Part shown: positions 1 through 5,842 of the stretch, one piece after another
How positions within the stretch are numbered: the stretch's first letter is position 1
How the letters are laid out: each line of letters opens with the position of its first letter
NCBI GenBank assembly: GCA_020348765.1
Contig: CP070753.1
Location: forward strand, 2,565,003 to 2,576,209
DNA length: 11,207 nucleotides
DNA from: Burkholderiales bacterium
GTDB lineage: Bacteria; Pseudomonadota; Gammaproteobacteria; Burkholderiales; Burkholderiaceae_E
Reading direction: 5' to 3'
Position numbers and translations under genes: made by a program
Notes under the pieces: model-generated
Databases searched by the model: none
What the model was told of the DNA's origin: nothing
What the model saw: the letters and a program-made list of their open reading frames with translations, nothing else

Positions 1-122
1 ATCGCGCGCGACTGCTGGCCGGCATACGGCGAAGCCGACCCGTGCCCGGCATGCTGGGCCGATGCCGGCCCGGCGATCACCGCGCAGATCAGCGCCGCTA
101 TCGACAAGACGCTCTGCTTCAT
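1..122 (-). CDS. Small secreted protein, N-terminus only (left-edge partial)
   Basis: The frame opens with ATG at 122 and stays open for 40 codons to the window edge. The visible residues are a signal peptide: MKQ, a hydrophobic core of about 15 residues, then an AxA-type site (PASA) near residue 22. The predicted mature start is rich in His, Gly and Ser (QHAGHGSASPYAGQQSRA). From memory, a SPYAGQQ-type start after an HAGH stretch occurs in small periplasmic proteins of unknown function in betaproteobacteria, sometimes compared to Spy/CpxP. That link is weak because only the first residues can be seen. An in-frame GTG at 134 is an alternative start and is preceded by a better Shine-Dalgarno (GAGGAG, 8 nt away). 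The gene lies 133 nt downstream of moaC on the same strand, so it may have its own promoter. Its function is unknown. Confidence 0.65.
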   Translation of the reverse strand, partial: MKQSVLSIAALICAVIAGPASAQHAGHGSASPYAGQQSRA

Positions 123-255
123 CGAATGCTCCACGATGCGGGCTCCTCTCGGCTTGCTTCTGGACGCTTCCACCCGCGCATGCCGCGCTCCGGCGCGGCT
201 GTCGGCCGGGTCCGCGTCCGCGCGACCTGGCCGGCGATGCGCGCCCCGCGACCGG

Positions 256-741
256 TCAGGGCTCCGCCACCCAGCTTCCCGACTTCCCGCCGTGCTTCTC
301 GAGCAGCTTCACGTCGGTGATCACCATGCCGCGGTCGGCGGCCTTGCACATGTCGTACACGGTCAGCAGGCCGACCTGTACCGCGGCCAGCGCCTCCATC
401 TCGACGCCGGTGCGCCCGGTGCACTCGACGCGTGCCTGGCAGCGGACCTCGGACCGGGCCTCGTCGAGCTCGAATTCCACGGCCACGCGGGTCAGCGCGA
501 TCGGATGGCACAACGGCACCAGCTCGGACGTGCGCTTCGCACCCTGGATCGCCGCGATCCGGGCCACGCCGAGCACGTCGCCCTTGCTCGCCGTGCCCGA
601 GCGCACGAGCGCCAGCGTCGCCGGCAGCATGCGGATCGTGCCGGTGGCCACCGCGGCGCGCCGGGTTTCGTGCTTCGCGCCAACGTCGACCATGTGGGCC
701 TTGCCGGTGGCATCGAAATGGGTCAGGGTCGAATCGGCCAT
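256..741 (-). CDS. moaC: Cyclic pyranopterin monophosphate synthase MoaC
   Basis: MoaC converts (8S)-3',8-cyclo-7,8-dihydroguanosine 5'-triphosphate, the product of MoaA, into cyclic pyranopterin monophosphate, the first stable intermediate of molybdenum cofactor synthesis. It acts in the cytoplasm as a hexamer. The chosen ATG gives 161 aa, the length of the E. coli enzyme. Family landmarks are present: a THFD start, the [17 protein letters not shown] segment (Lys53), LCHP (His79), TGVEMEAL (residues 111-118), and YDMCKA (Asp130, Lys133), which correspond to the known active-site residues. Only a weak GGAA lies ahead of the start. Longer upstream frames exist but add nothing conserved. No other moa gene is in view. 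A divergent protease gene starts 158 nt away on the other strand. Confidence 0.97.
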   Translation of the reverse strand: MADSTLTHFDATGKAHMVDVGAKHETRRAAVATGTIRMLPATLALVRSGTASKGDVLGVARIAAIQGAKRTSELVPLCHPIALTRVAVEFELDEARSEVRCQARVECTGRTGVEMEALAAVQVGLLTVYDMCKAADRGMVITDVKLLEKHGGKSGSWVAEP

Positions 742-887
742 CGTCTGTTCCGCGGATCGCGGCCCGCCGCCGCAGGGCACCGGCGCCGGGCTGCCGGCGG
801 GATGCCCGGGCGCCTCGAACCAACGCCCAGGCACGATTGTCGCTCGCCGCTGCGCGGTATGCCCGGACGCCCGTTGGTGCGCCCGAC

Positions 888-894
888 TATCATA
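888..894. promoter_or_regulatory. Symmetric -10-like box between moaC and the M48 protease
   Basis: Bases 888-893 read TATCAT on the plus strand (5 of 6 matches to TATAAT). The same bases shifted by one read TATGAT on the minus strand (894-889, also 5 of 6). On the plus strand transcription would begin near base 900, which is the A of the protease ATG, so that message would have almost no leader. On the minus strand the box would give moaC a leader of roughly 140 nt. No good -35 hexamer is visible in either direction. Promoter assignment is inference. Confidence 0.4.
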
Positions 895-899
895 ACGTG

Positions 900-2453
900 A
901 TGGGGATCCGGGCTCGGCGCGCGCTGGCCACGCTGGTCGTGGCATCGGTCGGGATCGTCGCGCCCGTGCCGGCCCAGGTTTCGATCACCGATCTGCCGGC
1001 GCTGGGAGATCCGAGTCGTGACGAGCTGACGCCGTCTGCCGAGAGGCGGCTGGGCGAGACGATCATGCGCGAGCTGCGCCGCGAGCGTGCGCTGCTGGCC
1101 GACCCGGATCTCGCGGACTACCTGAACGGCTTCACGTCCACGCTGACGGCCACCGCGATCGCGAGCGGCTACACGTTCGAGTTCTTTCTGGTGCCCGAAC
1201 GGACGCTGAACGCGTTCGCGTTGCCGGGTGGATTCATCGGCGTGCACACGGGCCTGATCGTCGCGGCGCAGTCCGAGTCCGAGCTGGCCTCCGTGCTGGC
1301 ACACGAGATCGGCCACGTCACCCAGCGGCACATCGCACGCATGCTGGCGCAGCAGCGGCAGAGCTCGCTGGTGGCACTGGCCGCGGCGCTGCTCGCCGCG
1401 CTCGCGGCCCGCTCCGGTCCGGACGCGGCGATGGGCGTGCTGTCGCTCGGTGAAACGCTGGCCGCGCAGCAGCTGATGTCCTTCTCGCGCAACGCCGAGC
1501 GCGAGGCCGATCGGATCGGCATCGAGATGCTGCGCGAGGCCCAGTTCGACCTCAACGGCATGGTGGCCTTCTTCGGCCGCCTCCAGCAGGCGAGTCGGGT
1601 GTACGAGAGCGAGGCGCCGGCCTACCTGCGCACGCACCCGCTGACCACCGAGCGCATGGCGGACATGCAGGCGCGTATCCTGGGGCTGCCGTATCGGCAG
1701 CGTGCCGACAGCCTCGAGTTCATGCTGGTCCGCGCGCGACTGCGCGCGCTGCAGGACCCGTCGATCGACGGCTTGCGTTCGGCGCGCACCTACTTCGATC
1801 GCGTGCACCGCGAGCGGGTGCTCGCGGCGCCGGTTGCCTTGTACGGCGAGGCCGTGGCGGCCGTCGCGCTGCGCGAGTTCGAAGACGCGCGCGCGCTGAT
1901 CGAGGCGGCGCGCGCGGCGCTGGTCGGACCGGCGCGCAGCGACCCGGCGATCGCGGCCGTGCTCGCGGCGAGCCGGTTGGCTCCGAGCGGTCCGAGCCAC
2001 CCGTTCCTGGAACGCCTCGACGCCGAGCGCGCACTGCTGGATGGCGACGGCGCGCAGGCCGCGGCGATCGCCGCGGCCGCGCGCGAGCGTTACCGGGATG
2101 CGCGCGGACTGGCCCAGATCCACGCGCGGGCACTGCTGGCGACCGGGCGCCACGAGCAGGCGGTCGTGCTGCTGGCGGACCTGACGCGGCGTCATCCGCA
2201 TGACATCGAACTGTGGCGGCTGGCCTCCGAGGCCTACGATGCCGGCGGTCGCCGTGCGCTGGCGCATCGCAGTGCGGCCGAGGCATTCGCGCTGGTCGGC
2301 GCCTGGCCGGCCGCGATCGAGCAGCTGCGCCTGGCGCAGCGTGCCGCAGACGCGGACTTCGCGACCGCCTCGGTGATCGACGCCCGGCGGCGCGAGCTCG
2401 AAGAGGAGCTGCGCCGGGAGCGTGCCGAACGCGGCGCCCGCCCCGAACGCTGA
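900..2453 (+). CDS. bepA: Periplasmic M48 metalloprotease/chaperone, BepA (YfgC) type
   Basis: This is a 517-aa exported zinc metallopeptidase. Residues 1-26 form a signal peptide (arginine-rich start, hydrophobic core, APVPA|Q-like cleavage region) with no lipobox Cys. The peptidase domain holds the [10 protein letters not shown] motif (zinc ligands His135 and His139, catalytic Glu136) and the third ligand Glu200 in [10 protein letters not shown]. It is followed by the family-typical [11 protein letters not shown] at 246-256. The C-terminal half, about 265-500, is alanine-rich helical repeats consistent with the TPR domain of BepA, which in E. coli helps assemble or degrade stalled LptD and works with BAM. 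E. coli BepA is 487 aa, so the length fits. The ATG lies 6 nt after a -10-like box and has no Shine-Dalgarno, suggesting a leaderless message. An adjoining in-frame GTG at 897 is a minor alternative. The last nine codons lie inside a 51-bp duplication. Confidence 0.93.
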   Translation: MGIRARRALATLVVASVGIVAPVPAQVSITDLPALGDPSRDELTPSAERRLGETIMRELRRERALLADPDLADYLNGFTSTLTATAIASGYTFEFFLVPERTLNAFALPGGFIGVHTGLIVAAQSESELASVLAHEIGHVTQRHIARMLAQQRQSSLVALAAALLAALAARSGPDAAMGVLSLGETLAAQQLMSFSRNAEREADRIGIEMLREAQFDLNGMVAFFGRLQQASRVYESEAPAYLRTHPLTTERMADMQARILGLPYRQRADSLEFMLVRARLRALQDPSIDGLRSARTYFDRVHRERVLAAPVALYGEAVAAVALREFEDARALIEAARAALVGPARSDPAIAAVLAASRLAPSGPSHPFLERLDAERALLDGDGAQAAAIAAAARERYRDARGLAQIHARALLATGRHEQAVVLLADLTRRHPHDIELWRLASEAYDAGGRRALAHRSAAEAFALVGAWPAAIEQLRLAQRAADADFATASVIDARRRELEEELRRERAERGARPER

Positions 2454-2525
2454 GCCGGCGAGCCTGGTCCGCGCGCCGAACGCGGTGCGCGCCCCGAACG
2501 CTGAGCCGGCGAGCCTGGACGGCGC
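2424..2525. repeat. 51-bp tandem duplication spanning the bepA stop codon
   Basis: Bases 2424-2474 and 2475-2525 are two adjacent copies of a 51-bp unit, identical at 47 of 51 positions by my count. The first copy holds the last nine codons of the protease gene plus its TGA; the second is noncoding. Each copy contains CCGAACGC twice (starting at 2425 and 2443, then 2476 and 2494), so the unit itself has an 18-bp internal echo. Each copy also carries the arm CCGGCGAGCC, which is complementary to a single downstream arm at 2548-2557. Confidence 0.9.
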
Positions 2526-2557
2526 GCGCCCGCGCTGCGATGCCGGCGGCTCGCCGG
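2506..2557. terminator. Possible bidirectional stem-loop between convergent genes
   Basis: CCGGCGAGCC at 2506-2515 is a perfect 10-bp inverted match to GGCTCGCCGG at 2548-2557, with a 32-nt GC-rich intervening stretch. The first copy of the same arm at 2455-2464 could compete for the downstream arm. The site lies between the convergent bepA and the 189-aa gene, where a terminator is expected. There is no T-tract on either strand and the loop is long, so intrinsic termination is uncertain. The rest of the 122-nt gap shows nothing further. Confidence 0.3.
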
Positions 2558-2575
2558 TCTTGCCGCCCCGGCCGC

Positions 2576-3145
2576 TCAGCGCGGCTCGTTCACGAAGCCG
2601 AGCTCGGCGCCGGCATCGACGACGTCGGTCTGGACCTGGAGCACCGCGCCGGTGCCATCCGGATCGATGCGCAGCACGATGCCGTCGGCGCGTTCTTCGA
2701 GCCGAGCCTCGAGGCGCACCAGCTGGCGGTCGTCGATCGCGCCCGGACCGAGATCGGTCAGCACGAGCACGTTGCCATGGCGGTCGAACAGGATTCGCTC
2801 GATCCGCTCGGCGACCGCGCCGGTGTGCGCCACCAGCCTGAGCCTGCTCGCGGAATCGTCGACGCGGAACACCAGCGGCGCCAGCTCGAGATCGACGAAC
2901 ACGCGCTGCGGTCCGTTCTGGAAGTACCACCGTCCCTGGGCGTCCGGCGCATAGTTGCGGCCGATGAACCCGGCGAGCGCCTCGCCGGTCACCATCGAGC
3001 CGCGGCCGTCTCGCGCCGGGTCGAAGTCGGCCCGATCGCGCGCGACCAGCCACCAGCGGCCACGCCGGTCCAGGCGCAGCCAGCCGAAGGCCGCCGGCAC
3101 GTCTGGCCAGCGCGCCATCGCGGCACGGACGATCTCGTCAACCAT
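2576..3145 (-). CDS. Conserved protein of unknown function, 189 aa (DUF2946/DUF2944-like?)
   Basis: This is a soluble acidic protein with no signal peptide or membrane segment. It begins MVDEIVRAAMARWPDVPAAF, followed by a GWLRLDRRGRWWL segment, then IGRNYAPDAQGRWYFQNGPQ near the middle, and ends in a charged beta-rich half. I recall Burkholderiales proteins with the same order (amino-terminal amphipathic helix, WPxVPxxxGWL, FIGRNY, GxWyFQNGPQRV) annotated only as a domain of unknown function; the exact DUF number is from memory and unsure. The start is fixed by an 8-nt overlap with the hydrolase stop (ATGGTTGA), which implies translational coupling. It is the last gene of the ilvE cluster. 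The conserved tryptophans and the QNGPQRV motif suggest a small folded binding domain, but no function can be assigned. Confidence 0.85.
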   Translation of the reverse strand: MVDEIVRAAMARWPDVPAAFGWLRLDRRGRWWLVARDRADFDPARDGRGSMVTGEALAGFIGRNYAPDAQGRWYFQNGPQRVFVDLELAPLVFRVDDSASRLRLVAHTGAVAERIERILFDRHGNVLVLTDLGPGAIDDRQLVRLEARLEERADGIVLRIDPDGTGAVLQVQTDVVDAGAELGFVNEPR

Positions 3146-4154
3146 CCGCGTGCGCTGGCGTCTCGGCGTTCGCACTGGCGGCGCGCTCGCCGGCCAGAAA
3201 GTCGAGCACCCGCTCGCCAAGCCACTCGAGCCGGCCCGGGAAGCGGCCGGCGATGAACCCGACGTGCCCGCCGGTCGCCGGCTGCTCCAGGGTCACGAAA
3301 GGGGACACGTCGGCCGGGCGGGCCAGCGCTGCGGCCGGCTGGAACGGGTCGTTGCGGGCGTTGACGACCAGCGTCGGCACGCGCACGCCGTGCAGGAACT
3401 GGCGCGAGGAAGAGCGCCGCCAATAGTCGTGCGCGCCCGCGAAGCCGTGCAGCGGTGCTGTGACATGCTCGTCGAAGTCGAAGAAGGTCCGGCTGTCCCG
3501 CACCCGTCGCGGCTCGAGCAGGCCGGGGAAACGCCGCGCCATCGCCAGGCTCTTGCGGCGCAGCGAACGCAGGAAGTTCTCGGTGTAGTTGCGGTTGAAC
3601 CCGCGCGCGAGGCTGTGCGCGCCCGCTGCAAGGTCCATCGGAGCCGAGATCGCCGCGGCCGCGGTCACGAAGCCGGCTCCGTCGCCGCGTTCGCCGAGCC
3701 ACTTCAGCAATGCATTGCCGCCGAGCGAGACGCCGACCGCGTAGAGCGGCGAGGCCCGCGCATGCTCGCGCTTGATGCGCCTGAGGATCCAGTCGATCTC
3801 GTCGCTGTCGCCCGAGTGATACGCGCGTGGCAGCCGGTTGGGCTCGCCGCTGCAGCCGCGGAAGTGCGGCACCGCCCCGCGCCAGCCGCGGCGCACCACC
3901 GCGGCCATCGTCGCCAGCGCATAGTGGCTGTGCGAGCTGCCCTCCAGCCCGTGGAAGAGCACGACCAGCGGACGGCGGTCGTCGGCTGCGCCGAGTGCGA
4001 CCGTGTCGATGTCGATGAAATCGCCGTCCGGCGTCTCCCAGCGCATGCGCGTGTAGCCGATGCGCGGTCGCGGCGCGAGCAGCGCCGGGTAGATCGTCTG
4101 CGGATGCGCACCCGGCAGCCACCGCGGCGCCCGGTAGCGGTCGAGCCAGGACAT
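3138..4154 (-). CDS. yheT: Alpha/beta-fold hydrolase, YheT/ABHD1-3 type
   Basis: This 338-aa cytoplasmic hydrolase belongs to the YheT-like group related to eukaryotic ABHD1/ABHD3 (COG0429). The start MSWLDRYRAPRWLPGAHPQT is diagnostic, since the family opens with a P-W-L-x-G-x-H-x-Q-T segment. The oxyanion-hole region is LFHGLEGSSHSHY (67-78). The nucleophile elbow GVSLGGN gives Ser143, the acid is Asp269 in NARNDPF, and the histidine is His297 in GGHVGF, so the catalytic triad is complete. Substrates of bacterial members are poorly defined, with ester or lipid hydrolysis proposed. The frame is open further upstream, but that part is a shadow of the preceding gene. The chosen ATG lies 10 nt after that gene's stop and lacks a clear Shine-Dalgarno. 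Its end overlaps the next gene by 8 nt. Confidence 0.93.
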   Translation of the reverse strand: MSWLDRYRAPRWLPGAHPQTIYPALLAPRPRIGYTRMRWETPDGDFIDIDTVALGAADDRRPLVVLFHGLEGSSHSHYALATMAAVVRRGWRGAVPHFRGCSGEPNRLPRAYHSGDSDEIDWILRRIKREHARASPLYAVGVSLGGNALLKWLGERGDGAGFVTAAAAISAPMDLAAGAHSLARGFNRNYTENFLRSLRRKSLAMARRFPGLLEPRRVRDSRTFFDFDEHVTAPLHGFAGAHDYWRRSSSRQFLHGVRVPTLVVNARNDPFQPAAALARPADVSPFVTLEQPATGGHVGFIAGRFPGRLEWLGERVLDFLAGERAASANAETPAHADG

Positions 4155-4164
4155 CGCCGGCGAC

Positions 4165-4596
4165 TCAGTGCAGCACGCCGCGCGCGCCGATCGGGTCGCC
4201 GGGCCCTTCTCCGGGACTCGCGGCATGGTGCAACACGATCTGCCAGCCCAGCGGGCCCTTGATGTAGACGTTGGTCGCCAGGATGCGCACGATCTCGGTG
4301 CTGCCTGCGCCTCGGACGATGACCTGCTCCACGACGTTGCGCACGCACAGCGTGGCGCTCTGGTAGGTGCGCACCTCGGCCGGACGGACTTCGGTGCTGC
4401 CGCCGCGGAAGATGTCCGCCCAGGCGCGCCGGATCGCCTCGACGCCCACCAGCCGCGGTCCGCCCGGATGTACGCAGACGACATCGTCATCGTCGGCCCA
4501 CAGCGACATCATTGCCTCGAGGTCGGCACGCTCCATCGCGTCGTAGAAAGCGTCCTCGACCGCCTCGGCCGTGGCGAAGATCGGTGCGCGCCGCAT
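4165..4596 (-). CDS. SnoaL/NTF2-like (DUF4440-type) protein, 143 aa
   Basis: This is a small cone-fold protein of the NTF2-like superfamily, which includes ketosteroid isomerase, SnoaL and DUF4440 proteins. The evidence is the amino-terminal helix pattern (AVEDAFYDAMERADLEAMMSLW), then a DDDDVVCVHPGGP strand, then GVEAIRRAWADIF, and a C-terminal strand set ending in GWQIVLHHAAS. This order is typical of SnoaL-like single-domain proteins used as enzymes or ligand-binding folds. The HPGG and paired His residues in LHH could sit in the cavity, but no catalytic role can be proved. There is no signal peptide. The ATG follows the zinc-finger gene stop by 15 nt with only a distant GAGG, so coupling to upstream translation is likely. 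Function and substrate are unknown. Confidence 0.88.
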   Translation of the reverse strand: MRRAPIFATAEAVEDAFYDAMERADLEAMMSLWADDDDVVCVHPGGPRLVGVEAIRRAWADIFRGGSTEVRPAEVRTYQSATLCVRNVVEQVIVRGAGSTEIVRILATNVYIKGPLGWQIVLHHAASPGEGPGDPIGARGVLH

Positions 4597-4611
4597 CGTG
4601 GCGACGCGGCC

Positions 4612-4806
4612 TCAGTGCCCGGCCGGGGCCGCGCCCACCAGCCGATAGCGCGTGCCGCAGTAAGGGCAGCTGGCCTCGCCGGTGGTGGCGACTTCCAGGA
4701 ACACGCGCGGGTGGTGGTTCCAGATCGGCATCTTCTGGTTCGGGCAGAACGCCGGAAGGTCGGCGGCCGTCAGCTCGACGATCGGCATTTCACGTGTGCT
4801 GCTCAT
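4612..4806 (-). CDS. CHCC-type zinc-finger protein, 64 aa
   Basis: This very small protein matches the zf-CHCC family (COG4391), related to the zinc-binding domain of mitochondrial complex I subunit NDUFS6. The expected ligands are in order: Cys21 (FCPN), His31 or His32 in WNHHPRVFL, then Cys47 and Cys50 in SCPYCGTRY. The segment between them (PIWNHHPRVFLEV) is the family signature. In mitochondria the homologous domain acts in late complex I assembly; the role of free-standing bacterial proteins is not firmly known. The start is well supported by GGAGG at 4817-4813, 6 nt from the ATG. The gene begins 13 nt after ilvE, an arrangement I recall as common in Burkholderiales. Confidence 0.93.
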   Translation of the reverse strand: MSSTREMPIVELTAADLPAFCPNQKMPIWNHHPRVFLEVATTGEASCPYCGTRYRLVGAAPAGH

Positions 4807-4812
4807 GCTCAG

Positions 4813-4817
4813 CCTCC
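4813..4817 (-). promoter_or_regulatory. Strong ribosome binding site of the zinc-finger gene
   Basis: The minus strand reads GGAGG, 6 nt ahead of the ATG at 4806 and immediately after the ilvE TGA. It is the best Shine-Dalgarno in the cluster. The two following genes have none, so the small zinc-finger gene may be translated more strongly than they are. Confidence 0.75.
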
Positions 4818-4819
4818 GC

Positions 4820-5740
4820 TCAGACCGGTTCCAGCCAGTTCGAATAGCGCGGGTTGCGCCCGGCGACGACGTCGAAGAACGCCGACTGCAGCCGTTCGGT
4901 GACCGGCCCGCGGTGTCCCGGACCGATGATGCGGCCGTCGACCTCGCGGATCGGGGTGATCTCGGCCGCAGTGCCGGTGAAGAAGGCCTCGTCGGCGCAG
5001 TACATCTCGTCGCGGGTGATGCGCTTCTCGCGGATCTCGATGCCCAGGTCGCGCGCCAGGGTCATCGCCGCATCGCGCGTGATGCCGTCCAGGCAGGAAG
5101 CCAGGTCCGGCGTGTAGATGCGGCCGTCGCGCACGATGAACACGTTCTCGCCGGCGCCTTCGGACACGTAGCCCTCGGTGTCGAGCAGCAGCGCCTCGTC
5201 ATAGCCGGCGGAGAGTGCCTCCTGGTTGGCCAGGATCGAGTTCACGTAATAGCCGCTCGCCTTGGCACGCACCAGCGACACGTTGACATGGTGGCGGGTG
5301 AACGACGAGGTCTTGACCCGGATCCCGCGCTCGATGCCTTCCTCGCCCAGATATGCGCCCCAGGGCCAGACCGCGATCGCCACGTGCACCGTGTTGTGTG
5401 CCGGTGACACCCCCATGCGTTCGGATCCGTACCAGGCGATCGGGCGGATGTAGCAGGACTCGAGTCCGTTGGCGCGAACGCAGGTCTTCTGCGCCTCGAT
5501 CAGCGTTTCGGCGTCGTACGGGATCTTCATCTGGAAGATCTTGGCCGAATTGAACAGGCGCCGCGTGTGCTCGCGCAGCCGGAACACCGCGGTGCCCTGC
5601 TCGGTGCGGTAGGCGCGTACGCCCTCGAACACGCCCATGCCGTAGTGCAGCGTGTGGGTCAGCACGTGGACGGTGGCATCACGCCATTCGACCAGCTCGC
5701 CGTCCATCCAGATCTTGCCGTCTCGATCGGCCATCGACAT
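4820..5740 (-). CDS. ilvE: Branched-chain amino acid aminotransferase IlvE
   Basis: IlvE catalyses the last step of valine, leucine and isoleucine synthesis, moving an amino group from glutamate onto the 2-oxo acids with pyridoxal phosphate. It is a cytoplasmic class IV (fold IV) aminotransferase. The 306-aa product is close to the 309 aa of the E. coli enzyme. Landmarks are HYGMGVFEGVRAY (32-44), the Schiff-base lysine Lys160 in VRAKASGYYVNS, Glu194 in YVSEGAGENVF contacting the cofactor ring nitrogen, and TGTAAEITPI (255-264). The start MSMADRDGKIWMDG is chosen because GGGAGA at 5752-5747 sits 6 nt ahead; an internal ATG two codons later is less well placed. It heads a five-gene minus-strand cluster and is divergent from an MFS gene. 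No leader peptide rich in Val, Leu or Ile is visible. Confidence 0.98.
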   Translation of the reverse strand: MSMADRDGKIWMDGELVEWRDATVHVLTHTLHYGMGVFEGVRAYRTEQGTAVFRLREHTRRLFNSAKIFQMKIPYDAETLIEAQKTCVRANGLESCYIRPIAWYGSERMGVSPAHNTVHVAIAVWPWGAYLGEEGIERGIRVKTSSFTRHHVNVSLVRAKASGYYVNSILANQEALSAGYDEALLLDTEGYVSEGAGENVFIVRDGRIYTPDLASCLDGITRDAAMTLARDLGIEIREKRITRDEMYCADEAFFTGTAAEITPIREVDGRIIGPGHRGPVTERLQSAFFDVVAGRNPRYSNWLEPV

Positions 5741-5746
5741 CGGAGT

Positions 5747-5776
5747 TCTCCCGCAAGGGCGCCGGCACGCGCCGGC
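5747..5776 (-). promoter_or_regulatory. ilvE leader: small GC hairpin and Shine-Dalgarno
   Basis: In the predicted leader of about 45 nt, GCCGGC at 5761-5766 and GCCGGC at 5771-5776 form a 6-bp stem with a 4-nt loop. It is followed by GGGAGA at 5752-5747, 6 nt from the ATG. The hairpin ends 8 nt before the ribosome site and could modulate translation, but this is inference and such stems are common by chance at this GC content. Confidence 0.4.
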
Positions 5777-5791
5777 CGCCACAAACAGGCA

Positions 5792-5797
5792 ATTCTA
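5792..5797 (-). promoter_or_regulatory. -10-like box for ilvE
   Basis: The minus strand reads TAGAAT within CGCTAGAATTGC, 5 of 6 matches to TATAAT. It would place the transcription start near 5785 and give ilvE a leader of about 45 nt that holds its Shine-Dalgarno. No recognisable -35 hexamer lies 17 nt upstream. The position in the divergent gap and the match to the opposite box support it. Confidence 0.5.
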
Positions 5798-5831
5798 GCG
5801 AAACAGCGGCCGTCGGCGCCGGCCGCTCGGC

Positions 5832-5837
5832 TAGAAT
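5832..5837 (+). promoter_or_regulatory. -10-like box for the MFS gene, directly before its ATG
   Basis: GGCTAGAATCGC contains TAGAAT only 5 nt before the ATG at 5843, with no Shine-Dalgarno between. The predicted transcription start falls on or within one base of the start codon, so the message is probably leaderless. The -35 position has no good match. The box mirrors the CTAGAAT of the ilvE promoter 35 nt away on the other strand. Confidence 0.5.
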
Positions 5838-5842
5838 CGCGC

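Noticed and set aside
742..887. Moco riboswitch in the moaC leader
   Set aside because: I could not recognise the conserved core of that class by eye, and the leader length depends on an unproven promoter. It is kept only as a check within the promoter finding.
2424..2525. CRISPR-like or mobile-element repeat at the bepA end
   Set aside because: There are only two adjacent copies with no spacers, and no transposase or terminal inverted repeats nearby. A simple tandem duplication explains it.
723..3053. A 776-codon open frame on the minus strand opposite the M48 protease gene
   Set aside because: It is antisense to a protease with intact zinc motifs and a signal peptide. Its product is low-complexity Arg, Gly and Gln with no domain, as expected for a stop-poor shadow frame at this GC content.
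2955..4262. A 435-codon open frame on the plus strand opposite the hydrolase
   Set aside because: Its product is Arg- and Ala-rich with no recognisable motif, and it overlaps the YheT-type gene, which has a full catalytic triad.
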